Source of the DNA: Cinclus cinclus
Taxonomy: Eukaryota > Chordata > Aves > Passeriformes > Cinclidae
DNA length: 64,000 nucleotides
NCBI RefSeq assembly: GCF_963662255.1
Contig: NC_085052.1
Span: forward strand, 6,120,807 to 6,184,806
Direction: 5' to 3'
The notes under the pieces are model-generated. The model did not search any database. It saw only the letters and a program-made list of their open reading frames with translations, and was not told the origin of the DNA. Shown here piece by piece: positions 37,605 through 50,600 of this stretch (the stretch's first letter is position 1; the number at the start of each line of letters is the position of its first letter). The translations under genes were made by a program, and so were the position numbers.

Positions 37605-40600
37605 AAGGAAAAGTTAAATTATAACTTGCTCTGGGAAAAAAAAAAATACAGTAGCCTTGACAAAGAATATTTCCATGTGCCAATATATCCCACATTAGTG
37701 TCTATCTTCTTTTTAAGGCAAATATATTTCTGTGTGTCAATTTGGTTCACTACAATGTTAGAGTTTCACTCACAGCACAGGATTTCTCTAATGAATATGA
37801 TAATTTGAATCTCATGATCAGAGTACTACTTTTTAAAGAAATTTGAACATTTTTTGTTTAAGTGCTATTAAGTGTTTCAATATTAGCTCAGTCAAATAGC
37901 TATTAGATTGGGGAATCTCATTTTAGTGGATGGCTGTGTAGCTCTACAGTTCTTCTATATTGTAATATTCTTAAAGAGTAATTCACAAGTAAAATGATAA
38001 TTCATGTTTAACTTGCATCGATTTTAAAATTTAACCAGTGTTCAAAAGCTCCAGTGAATTCACATATCCCAACATTTTTATTTGTGAGATTAATTTTAAT
38101 TTCAAATTTTGCTAAAATGAAGTCTAAAAGAATTAACTGGATAAGATCATTCAGTTCACAGTGGCCCACCAGTGCCCGTGCTGGCAAGCAGACAAAAATC
38201 CCACAGAGAGGAGGATATATACACCTGCATTTTCCCCAAGTCAGAGGTAAAATACCATTGGAAATGATGTGGTTTCAGTTGGTTTATGTTATTATTATTT
38301 TTTACCAGTTTGAACTAATTTCATATTACCTATTTTGCCTTTAACATAAAACCTTGGTTTACATGAGGCTGTGTGCTCTGGTCAGAGGTTTTCAGTGGCA
38401 CAGATGAGAAACAGAGTGAACTTACCTCACTTTGCAAAGTTAAAAGTGAGCAGTCAACCAGAGTTGTGCCAAGGCAACCTTGAAATCTACAGTTTTACAT
38501 GATTATTAGGTTATAAGTGTTCCATTCTAAGCATTTTAGTACTTGAATAAACAGCCCTTTTTAAGCTAAGTTTAGATCTGTTCTATTTATGAATGCATGA
38601 AAATAGGCCTGTTTATTTTTCCTGATTTGTCTGTAGTCAAGACAACTGTGAAATGTGCCCTGTAACGCAGAGCAATCACTAAATAGACCACAATAAATTA
38701 ATAGCTTACAGAAACCTCTTAAAATATTCTCAGCTCATATTTTTGTGAAGCACTTGGGATCTTAAAATACAATGTTCTGAGATTTGCCAGCAAAGGAATT
38801 TGAATTGTGCCATTGTATTCCTGTCCTGCAGCATGATGCTCTTACTGCTAGTGAGGGTTTTCACTGATGCAAGCCCAGATACTGTATTTCCTTGACTGAG
38901 CACAAATGTCACCGTATGAGGCAGAACTCATGAACTGAAAAGGAGTTTTTTCTCAGGTCTTCAAATTATCTTCAGTTTTTCCCGTACATATCATCGCTGC
39001 AGGCATCATGGAGGGGAAAGAAAGATCACTCAACAGGTTTTTTTTCTCTGTCTCAAAGTGACCTTGTGAGTTTAAAAAGCCAGGATTTCCAAAAGTCAGC
39101 TGGTTGTGGAAACAGCACAGCAATCTTGCGCGTCCAGCAGCGGCACTTGCAGGGAAAATATGGAGCATAAAGAACATTTTGGGTGGGCATGGATCAGTGA
39201 ATCAGCTGCCATTTGTCAAGGGCTCTGAAAAAAGCACTTGTGGGGCTTTACTCTGGCTCTCAGTGTGTGGAATCAGTGTTCTCCAGCATGGAGTTACAGC
39301 CACAGGCACAGATAGCAGGGAGATAATGAACTAATGCTCAGGAAAAGAAGGTGGTTTGACCAAGGAATGTGAATGAACGAGGCCAGGGACAGCAGGTCTG
39401 GTTTGACAGTGCTGATACCGGATGTGCTTGGGGAGTTCCTATCAGCCAAAGCTAATACAGTTACTTGTGCAGGGTCATAATAGCAGGGAAAAACATATTG
39501 CAATTAAGTCCCATTCATCTGAATAGTCTATTGTTAAAGAGAAATGTAAAATTACATCAGTCTGGAGGAGCTTTGAAGACCCCATGTGCAAGATAAGCTC
39601 TTTCAGAACACATCTTTTATCAGAACTGAAATGTTTTGCAATGTCAGGTGTTGCCAGAAAGTTAAATGTCTGAAAATGTTATGATAGTAAGAAAATACAT
39701 CTTTTAGAATGAACTGATGATGCTGTTTTGTCTTTTCAATTCCACTTTTAATTTTTTTTTTCAGTATCCCGTTCCATTGCAAGTTGAACTGAAGCTAAGT
39801 CTAGCAAAGCATCTGTGTCTGAATTACTGTAATAATTCTCCATTTACAAAAAGAACAGTAATTTTGAGCACATCTTGACAGATGTATTTTACAACTTTCT
39901 TCTATTTTACATCTTCTATCCACAGATAAGCGGGAAAAATACAGAGTTGTGCTATTGTAATGGCAATATCTGAAAGCACAAAAAAAATGTTCTGCTTCAT
40001 TAATCAAAGAACAATGTAATTCTGTACTAATAGCAGTTTGGAAAACACAAAATGAAGCTAGAGCATTTGTGAAATTATCATCCATTACACATATTAATTG
40101 ACAGTGCACTCCAGGAATTAATTGATCTGAGCATGGGATCTGGCAGTTATGGCAGATAGGAATGCTCTCCTCTGAGAAGAGGGAACATGCAGAGCAGTAG
40201 GAATTGTTTTTCATATTCATCATTTACCCTCGTAAGGAGCCACTGGAGATCTTTGGATCAGGCCTGGCAGCAGCTTGGTATTCAATTGGTATTGGTATTC
40301 AATTTCAGCCCAAACAGAACACGCACATGGAGCAGCTCATTGGGAATGCATTTGGCAGCCCAGGGCAACCAGCTTCTCCCAGAATGAGAGCCTGTGGAAA
40401 GCAGTTTTCATCTTCCAAAGCCACTGGCCTTATGGACTTCAGAGCAAATAAATTTCCAAATAATGAACCTGCAGTTCAGTTTCTGGCCAAGGCGAACGAG
40501 CACACGTTAAGTCATTCAGAAAAGAGATGAAAAGCTCACATTCAGGATGCATTAATCTGAAAACAAGTGTACTTTTGTGTCTGGGGAGTATTATTTTCAT

Positions 40601-41599
40601 TGCCATCAATTTAGAACATAGATAGACTGTGATTCTAGCTTCACTATCAGGTTGCCCTGCAGGCTGAGACCCCTCCCCAGGCCACTCCATTTAATTTAGA
40701 CTAATCTAAAGCTAAGTGAAACTTTGTACCCTCTCTGATTTCTTCTTATGATGGGGAACACGGTGATTTCCCCTTCCCCAGTGATCTGCTCAGAGTGGCT
40801 GGAGGAACAGGGGAAGGAGGGGTACACAGGAAAAATGCCCCCAGGTAAGGGGAATTATTTCTGCCAGCTGACAGCCTGTGAACAAATGGATAGCAAAAGT
40901 GTTCAGCCCCTCTTCCATAGCAGTTTTTGTTAGTTTGACTTTTTCTTCACTTCTACACTGTGCTTTTGAAGGTAGTCTTTGGTACACAAATTTTTCAAGG
41001 CATGGCACGTACCAAGAGATAAATCTCCCATGGAGCAGAATGAAACCCAGTACTTGTGCTGCTCTTACACGTTTCTTGTGCCCCTGCATTTGCAGTGAAA
41101 TTTGATGTGGCAGGAATCGAGCCCTGTACTTTTCATGTTGGTTTCTTCATGGGTTCCTTATTTTTTTTTTCCTTGAAATTAAATTCTCAGCAAACTGAAG
41201 GAAAGAGTTGGTTAAACAGGTGTCCTGAGGCAGATGCAGTGAGGGCAGTGTGCATCCCTCATTCTCAAGCTCTCTTTAGAAGGTTTTAATGCTGGGAAGG
41301 GAGAAGGGCTTGATGTGCATGGACAGGCATAAGCTCAGAGCTGAGCCTTCGTGTTCACCAAAGCATGCAGTGAGCAGGATATGGGGAGGTCCCACAGCTG
41401 TTGAGACAGTCTGATATCATTAATGTGACACCATTTGCAATATTTTTTCTGGGAAATTTTCATTTACTACAGCTGGACAACTCCTTGTGAGAGTTAGTGT
41501 CTGTGTGAGAACCTGTTTTGGGCAGCATCTGATATGGATGACTTTGGTGACTTTGCTGCATTTTTCTTCTTGTCCTTTGAATTTTACAGACTCATAATC

Positions 41600-41638
41600 A
41601 TATAAATTATAGCAAGAGACCCTTGCTATAATTTATAT
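41600..41638. repeat. Perfect 17-bp inverted repeat with 5-base loop
   Basis: The left arm ATATAAATTATAGCAAG (41600-41616) is exactly complementary to the right arm CTTGCTATAATTTATAT (41622-41638), with loop AGACC. The stem is too short for a typical microRNA precursor, but as a perfect hairpin it stands out from the surrounding sequence. Confidence 0.95.
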
Positions 41639-41667
41639 AATTCCTCATAATTGAGGTTGGTTTGGTT

Positions 41668-41695
41668 TATTATTATCATTATCATTATTATTATG
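41668..41695 (+). repeat. ATT/ATC trinucleotide repeat
   Basis: A short imperfect run of ATT and ATC units, 30 bp downstream of the inverted repeat. Confidence 0.85.
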
Positions 41696-44600
41696 AATTT
41701 GTTGTTTTTTCTTTTCCTGTCTTTTCTTTTTGTTCTGTAACCCACCAAAATTACTTTCTATGGATAAGCTAAGTGAAAATTAAAACAAATTCTGTCCAGT
41801 AACAATCCTCAAATGAGGATCACTCAGCAAGCAATACATAAAGAATCAAATTGTCATCCAGTTTGGATTCTCAACTTATTAAAAGAATTAAGGAGAGGCG
41901 ACTGCCTGTGACCCTTATTGTTTTACAAAGCAAAATTTTGGGAATCTGTTCACAGGCCTGAAAAAATGATCTGCAGCAGAACTTATTTTAAATGTGTCAA
42001 TTACAAAATTTGGATTACTCTATCAATAACCAATAAGTAAAATGTAGTGAACAATAGATTAGAGTTAGTCTGAGTAGCACCTGTAAAATGTGTTTAAACT
42101 GAAATGTTTAATTCTTAAGATGGAACAGTGTGGAAATATTTAGCAGGTCTAAAAAGGTACTGCTATTTTAAATAATTCTGAAGTCTTTGGCTTCAATGTT
42201 TCCATAAATAAAACTGTTAGATGGGATGAAATTATTAAACTGATTAGTCCTGATTGACCTTAGATCTTAAAGGAGAAGATATGTTAGGGAAAGAGAAGTC
42301 CTAAATTTACCTCCTGGGTGCTGCTGGGCCTGATTATGTTTTGCATACACAATTGTGGTTTTCTGATTTAGACTTAGAGTGAAAAAAAAAAATAGTCAGC
42401 AAAACAAACAAAAAAAAAATCTTATTTTTGTCTGGTGGCTCACAAAACTTGCACGAACAAGACTTTTATGTGTGTGAAACTGCCAAACTGGAGCCAGGGT
42501 CGGAACTCTCAAGGGACTGAATATTGAGCAAAAGAGAGAAATGAAACAGCTGAATTACTACCCTGAGAAACATATGTGGTACATTTACACATTTACCAAC
42601 AGTCAGAAGATTTTCTGATATGTAGCTGCTCTCTTGAAAATTATGTACGTGGTTGTCTGGAGTGGCACCAGAGCTGCAGGACCTATTTTGGCTTCTCAGG
42701 CAAATTAAACAGAGTTGCAATGAAGTTTATAAATGAGTATTTATCCCTTAGAGAGAAACATTTTTGGAGGAGCTTTGACAGCCTAGTGGGGGAATAACAA
42801 ATCCTTTGAAAACTGTTTGCATGGATTTGCCCAGGACTGCAAAGCAGTCTCTCTGAAGTATTTTTATTATGCTTCGTGCTAAAAAAAACCCCAAGAAGTT
42901 ATCTTGAAGCAACAATAATGTTGTTGCACCTAGTAAAGCAAGAAGTTCAAGGTTGTGGGTGACACTGATGCTAATTGATGGAGCTGACAGCTCTTACTCT
43001 AATCAGTCACTTCAACCACTTCCACCTCAATCATCTGAAATCTGTTCTTTCAGTAAATAATGTGTGTTTAAATTAATCAGGCATGATACCCTCACAAATC
43101 CTCCTGTATGTCCTCTCCACTCCTGAGAAGTAAATAGACAGCAAACAGTCCTTCCTGATGAAAGGTTGTCTTTTCCATGGCAGAAAACATAAATATTCCC
43201 TCCAAATTCAGGAGAGTGATATGGGTTTAATAGCAGTGTATTTACAGAGATTTTGAGTCTTTATCCTGAAGAGCACTGCATGGTAGTAGGAAGTCACTAG
43301 GACTGCACAACTCTTCTCCCCTTTCCTTTTCCCAAGTGTATTTATTTGATCAGTGTTTCATATTTAAATATGCAGCATGTGTTTTATGTTGAGAGAAAAC
43401 TATGTTATTAAACGATGGCAGAAGAAAACTGGAGTCAGAAACAAAGGGAACAAATATATTTGAATTATGCTGCAGACAGCATGAAAGAAAATGTCTATAA
43501 ATGCGCACAGAAATGAATCTGTCTAAAAAGTGCATTGAGGGTTGATGAAAACATCACTGACACCAAAGGAAATGATTCACATTGGCGTGGGTGAACAGGT
43601 ACCAGCAGCACCAGCTCCAGTTGGAGATTTCCATCCCCATCCCTGCTGCTCTCCACTGCTGCAGCAGGGCTCCCCATCCTGGTTTGGAAACTCACTGAAA
43701 TCTCTTTTGTAACACACAGAGGAGGCTCTGGAGCACCTTCTGCATAGTCCAATGCTCTGACTCCTGGAAACGTGTCCCCAGATTGTACCAGGGCTTTTGG
43801 CCAGAACCAGGGTTCACCCTCCTCCTAAGGGCTCCCAGGTGGGGCAAATTCCACCTTTCTGTGCCTCCATCCTACCTGCCTGCCCTCTCCTCCTCCACTG
43901 ACTTTTCTCTGGGGGTCAAGATGACACATGAACCTTCTCTAATCGTGGCCCATCTCGTTCCAAATGGACAGTTGTGTGTTGTTTCTGTATTCTTCCTATC
44001 TATCCTTTCTCCTTTTCTTTCAGGTTACTCTATTTGTTGCTATCACATGGAGATTTTTCCCATAAATATTCTCTTTCAGCTCTTGATACCTCTTTTTGTT
44101 ACCAGAGTCACACATTCTGCCCCTTCTCACAGCAATCTCATGACCTTCAGGTAACATACAGTACTAAAATAGGTGAAGCCCTTTCTCTTTCCTCAGCCAG
44201 CACCCAGTTTCCAGCCCTTCTAATGTTGTGTGCCCAGGGCCAAGTGAAGATGAGTTCCACAGAAAAGATATTCCTTTCTCTTTGGTAATTTAAGATGGAG
44301 ACTGAGAGCCAAGGGCGCAATACTTCAAGGATAACTCTTCATGTAACAAATCCAGTTTGACTGTGAGGGGGACAGAGTAACCTTCTAGCATTTTGTCAGA
44401 TACTCAAAAGCATCCTGAAAGGATGGAAATTATGCTTCTATAATCAAAGTCTTAAAATAAAAGCAGCTGACTTTTTTATTTTATTTACTTTTTCCATGTA
44501 GTATTCCAAGATACAAATAAATAACTGTTTTAATGATTGAGGGGTATGACCCTGCTTCTTGCTTTTAATACAGTTAAAATTAAACCCCAGAAACGAGTTA

Positions 44601-46997
44601 AAAGAGAAAGGTCTGAGGCTCACCCTCTCATGGCTACAAACATCAAAGCTCCCCTGGGGATGGAATTTTCACCACGTGAGAAATCCTGGAATTTCAAAAC
44701 TCAAACACAACATATAAATATCAGTCCTGTCACTACTAACTTCCACCCAGGTGTGTGGTCATACTTGCTTTTGGCCAAACTATGTGTCCAAAGTAATTTT
44801 CTTCCACCAGGAAACAAAAATTTTTCCATTATACCACTAGAGGATGAAGTCCCCATATATTTATATCTATTTTACCATTTTTAATAATCCAGAAGTCTAG
44901 ATCTATCCAGCGGAAAACTTCATGTAAAAGTCTGACCACAACTTTGAATATTATGTTTTATTTTGTTGGGTTTTTTTACCTGACTAGAACTGTATGTATT
45001 TTTTAAAGTCCAAAGATATATTTTACCATTTCAGATAAAATTCCAGCTGTTGTAATGAAATAGGACAGTGAAGACCCCCTTTTTAGCTGTCTTGCCCATT
45101 AGGTTGTAACACAATGTTGGGAAGTCCACAGCTCCAAGTGGAAGATGAATCCATGTGTCACAACTGGGGATGTCACAGTAAATACCATATTCATGCTCTT
45201 TTTAACTTCCTAAGAAGGTCCAAGAGGAAATGATGGACATGACGTTTAGTCCTGAACTTAGCTTCACATTGTAGAAGAACAAAAATTAAAGCTCACCTAA
45301 ACATAGAGGAAATGCAGCCAATCACAGATGAAAGATTAATAAAAAGTGTTTAAAATATTATACGAAAGTTTTAATTACATAGAAGAATTATAAAATGCCC
45401 AGTAATTACAGTATATTGATTCCATTTTTTTTTCTTGAAATGCTAAAACTATTTCAACACACACAGAATCAATAAACATAATTAAAATATGAGCTCATCA
45501 AAACAGTAATTAAATGTACTTAACAGCTTTTGTGGCTTTTCTCCATATGGTTACTGTGGGAGTGTGAATCTGGCTTGCTAGATAAATGTAACAAAATAAA
45601 GTGAAAGCCTGGGAAAAGATTACTGTGGTATCATAAGCAAATACAATAAAGTCTAGCTCCATAATAAGTTCCAATAAATCAAAAAGTTGACAAAGGAAGC
45701 AGTGTTTACAATTATTAGAGAGAAATTCTGGAGGTTTTCTATTTTTATGGGATTAACACTATCATGGACTTAATACAGAAGCCAAATCAAATCTTTTTTT
45801 CCATCATTAAAGCTATCCTACCAGAAGACTTTCTGCTCAATGAAAGGTGTTTGGAAACTCTTTGGGCTTGCTGATGGTGGTGACAAATCTCTTGACAGCT
45901 GTCATTCAGGGGGCAGTTCAGCTCCAGCTCCTCATACAGCTGCTTGGAGCTGCCCTTTGGAGCAGCAAATCTCTCTCCAAATTAGAGAAATGATTAATAT
46001 AGATTAGATAAAGCAGCGTGACTGCCAAGCAGAAAGGAAATCAGGTGCTTAAAGCAGAGTGTGTGGATGCTTCTCCACCCTTTCCCCTTCCTCCTCCACG
46101 GGCACAGTGTCATAAATAATACGGAAAAATCAATGGGCAGTGCTTTGGAAGGCAAAATGTTGCACAGCTGTAGAATGGATTCCTTCAGAAAACACCAGGA
46201 GAGCCTGTGGGCTGTGCAGCTCCTCCTGCTGCCTTTCCTGGAGTCCTCACATCTGTCCTTGCCATGTCCTTGGAGACCCTTGGGGAGTTTGGCATATCAG
46301 TGCCATTTTTCCACCTCTGTGACATGGAGATCGTGTGCAGTGTGTGTATCTTCTGTGCTGCGTGGATTACAAAAAGGTGCAGAGTTGTTAAGGCAAGACT
46401 TACCAACCACCGAGGCAGATATTGTGTAGCCAAAAAAATAAAATAAAACTATTACAAGTATGCTGATGTGGTGACACACCATCATTGCAGATTTTAAAAA
46501 GTAGCATAGAGGTATGTTTCTAAAGCCCAGTGCACAGGCAGTATTGATGGCATTGGCTGTATAAATAAACTTATTGCTGCCTCCTGTTTTCCCCAACCAC
46601 CTCTTGACCTGACAAAACAAGTACATTTCACACTGTGATGAATTGCAGAGATAGTCACAATTTCCTCAGCAGCTTGTGGCCACCAGCAGACCTCACAGCT
46701 TAGTGTTTTAAAAATGGGAACATTCATTTAAAAGCTTTGTTTAAATCCACTCCCAAATCCCTAAAGCCAAATAAACTCAGAGAAAGGAGTAAGACATGCA
46801 TTACAATTCCTTACACACTTTCCCAGAAGCAATCACTGGTGCTTTTCTCAGGCCTCACCACACAAAGTGAGTCCTTCTGTGCCACTCCATAGGCTGAGTC
46901 AAAAAAAACACTTTGGGTGGGTGAAGCAGAGCAAAAAGGTTAATAACTCCTTTAAGTCAGGAACTCCTGTAAGAAACAGGAAGATTTGGTAACTAAA

Positions 46998-47635
46998 TGG
47001 GTGTTGCTAACGAAAGAATCCTATTCCAGTTGTACATACCTTGTCTGTACCTTCCTCCTGTGCTGGAATCCTGAAGCCTGGAAGTTTTGAGCTTTCTGTG
47101 CTTTCTGGCACTGACCCTCAAAAGGAACACTGCTTTTGACTTGAGGCCTTGGAGAAGGCTTCCAAAATTGAGTGATGGAGTTGGGCTCACTGGTGTCTTG
47201 TTTGGGTAGAAATGCGTAATATCACGTGGTGAAGGGTTTGGAAATTGGGGTTTTAGAATCTAGTAATAGGTATGGGACAAGATGGAGGTTCTTGGGAGTT
47301 GGCTCTTCCTTCTTGTTCCTTCTTCTTCTCGGTTTTAGGTAGCAGTTTTTGGTTGGATAAAAAATCCCGCAGTGAGGGTCACAGGTGTTTGGTCATTGGG
47401 TCAAAATAATAAATAATATAGATGTTAGTTTTTAATTGGATAGTTAGAAAAGACCTTGTAATAAGTGAGATACGGCTCCATTTTGTCATTTTTTAGCTTG
47501 TTAGCTAGAAGTGCTGTACAACACACTGTACTTTAGATAATAATTAATGGACAGCTGAGTCCAAACATGAAAATCCTGTCTCTCATGCTTCAATCCTGCC
47601 TCCGAGTGAAAGCAGAGGAAAAAAGAAGATAGCCA
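46998..47635 (+). mobile_element. Probable solo LTR of an endogenous retrovirus
   Basis: This block of about 635 bp resembles, from memory, passerine ERV LTRs. It starts with TG (46998 or 47002) and ends with CA (47634-47635). A TATA-like GGATAAAAAA near 47,357 and AATAAA at 47408-47413 give a U3-R-U5 order on the + strand. If the element starts at 46998, the flanks are CTAAA and CTAAT, a 4-of-5 match for a 5-bp target duplication. There is no internal retroviral coding sequence or second LTR in the window, so it would be a recombined solo LTR. Boundaries and family are tentative. Confidence 0.6.
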
Positions 47636-50600
47636 CTAATATTTCTGGGAAAAGGCACAGGGAGCAGGGACAGGTGACACAGCACATCTCAGTCCCCACC
47701 CCATCACTGTGTCAGCACCCTTCAGGAATGCAGGATGATATGACTGCTTGGATGTTTGCTGCCATCAGTCCCCTCTCACTGACGAGAGTTCTTTCTACCT
47801 TTGTCATTCTTTACGGATGTTTAAAAAAATAAAAAACTTTCTTCTTGAAATGATTCACTTTTTCTTTCCTTTGCTCTTGAGAGCAAGTCATCTGTCTACA
47901 AATAAGATATGGGCCTGAACTCCTGAAATTCCAGTGTCGCTTTTTATAGCTTTGCATAGGACTCGAATTGTGGGAATAGAATTAGTGGTATTCTCTAATG
48001 AGAGAATTATATTGTATTTAATTAATTTTATTCATCACATAAGCTAATGAAAAGGTCACCTTTTTCCCAACTAAATCTATTTGTTCTAAAGATGAAGACA
48101 GAAATGTAGAGGTCTCACAGCACAAGTATTTACAAAAAAATCTAAAACCTTAAAAATCCTGTTTTCAAAATAAAGCACTAAGTTTCTTAAGTACTGTTTT
48201 AAAATTAGTCAACACATATCTGCCTTTAGCCAGCTTGAGAAAATTTGTGTTTCTGCTTTTACAATTGAAAAATTAGGTACAATAATATGTTTCTGGGCCT
48301 TCATATAAATTGTTTCCTGATTTTAACTGGATGTAGCATCCTGTTGCCTCTTCAGGATGGTGTTACGAATTTATTGGACCCTGCATCCAGTTTCCACATC
48401 TTGTATTATGTTGCCAAGTAGGAGACAAAATGTCTAGTAATTAAGGCTGCTTTTAAAGTTTAAGATGGCCTTTTAAAAGGCCAAGATTGAAATGGAAGAT
48501 TGAAGACAAAAATATCTTTTAAGAAAATGATTACGAGAAAAAAAAGTAAAAGGTTTATTTTAGACTTGGCCTGAATATTGAGTTACAATGGATTTAAAAC
48601 ATTCAGCAGGCAATAATAGCTAGGAAACAAATATCTGGCAAATTAGACACTGCAATCCCAAGCAGGGAGCTTCATCACCCTTAGAAATAAGTTTTGCAGG
48701 CACATTGATTTTATTTTGGTCGCAACTTAGCCAGCTGGATATAAAACTACTTCACTTCAGAAATATATATTGTCATAGGAAATCTGTTTAGTGGCCTTGA
48801 CTGTCTGAGTGTCTATGAATGAACAGTGAGCTTCAATGTAGGAGCTAAAAAGTTAATTAAAAAAAAAAAAAAACACAAAAAAATTTAATCATGAGAGGGA
48901 CACAATGATATACAGTGAATCTGCTGCCTTTAGCCATTCATAATTCTGTTTAATTTTGCATAGCCCATGTTGAGCCAGGCTGTGGATGGTGCTTTATTTG
49001 CAGAAGATGCAGATGTCGGGCCTACAGTGTGTTAGACTGATTCAGACCAGGTTCTAGAAATTTTAATTTAGGTATCTCATGATGCCTTTTCCTTTACAAG
49101 GCAATTTCTATGGTGTGGCTACACCTCTTATGTTACTGTGTGGTTTTATTCCTGCTGCATCCTCTTGGTAGTTGAGAATGACACATAAGGGGCTGCCAAA
49201 CCCCTGCTTTTATAAAGGATAGAGGCACATCTCTTATCAGTGATTTTTAGCAAGAAACTGAAGTTAAATATTTAGATTATGTAATATGCAATGATTTGTT
49301 TGGTTAAAATTGCTGAAATTAACTTTTTTGCTACTCCTTAATTAGGAGGTTATGCACCTTTTCATTAAATTATTTTTGAAAATATTACGATTTTTTATTA
49401 ATTATTTGAAAAAAGATAAGGGTGAATTTTGGTGTCATTCACATGGGACAAAAGGACCTGATTTCTGTCTGTCCTTCAGTGGTACTGGTGATCAGCATAA
49501 ATCTTGAAGCAAAAGATTTAAATATGGATTAATCTTGTGCTCAGCTTTTCCTGAAGATTGAAGTGATGGAGAATAGTAACTAACAATGGGACAGGAAAGA
49601 TGGAGAGGGTAAAAAAAACATAGACTTTTTCAGGAGGTGAATGAAAGTTTTTGTGGTACACTGCTGGCTTTTTATTTTCTGACAGCCTCAAGAGAACCTG
49701 TTTGGGCATTGCCAAGCACAATGACTTAGAGTAAAATATGTATTCTGTGTTCTTTGAAACAATGAATTATTTTATTTTCTTGGAAGAAACTGAAACCTGA
49801 CTCTTCTTTTTGGTGAAAAAACCCCTATTTTAAAGGGGAAAAAGAGTAACATATCAGTAGACCTCTTACATTTGGTAAAAGTATAGTGAACAAATGTATA
49901 GCATTAATGTTTCATGAACCTGAGCACATGTGTAGCTCTAAACATCCCCAAGTTTTGAACCTGAACACTTGCAGCAGAACCTGCTCTCCCCAAATTCTAC
50001 ACAAACATGTGCTCCTCCATGCATGGCTGGTCCCATTGGCATCAAAGACACTACTCATGGGAGTAAAGTTACTCATGCATTTAAGTGCTCACTGGATTCC
50101 AGCCAAAATCTTAATCTTTTCCATTTAATACCCTTTTCCTAAACTGATAACAGTCTTCAAGTTTTCAGTATCATGTGCAGCAGTTTAAATAATGTAGAAC
50201 CGAAGAAAAAAGTGAAATAACAGTATTGTAACTTAAGGAGTATCATGAGATAAACAGCATAACACAGGCACAGTTTTAATAGGAGTGAGCAGTTATCTCC
50301 AAGGCAGCTGTATGTCCCTGGTCTGAAGGCAATTCAGGGCTCTCAGGGTCTGAAAAAGGCAGGCTGGGAGGAGGGGCAGCTTTGAAAAGGCAGGTACAAA
50401 ATGCCAGTGCAAAACAAAGTGTAAAAGAGCATATTTTATCTGAATGGCAGAGCTTGAACTAAACTTGTACTGCTCTTGAAGCTCAGTACAACAGGCAAAA
50501 AATTTTCACAGCAGGTGTACAAATCTTTGGCAATAAAACCATAAATTTGATTTTGACTGCTGGGGATTTTTTAAATTATTTTGATTTTCCTTCAACATTC

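Larger units (their letters stand above)
37605..46997. other. Intergenic, AT-rich, no gene seen
   Basis: No exon or RNA gene is supported. The segment contains a perfect 17-bp hairpin at 41600-41638 and, directly after it, an ATT/ATC microsatellite at 41668-41695. Open frames at 39801-40223, 43783-44154 and 46061-46429 overlap others on both strands and are unrecognised. Confidence 0.55.

Noticed and set aside
45901..45915. CAGGGGGCAG as a second CTCF candidate
   Set aside because: Only the right half of the core matches. The CCASY half does not.
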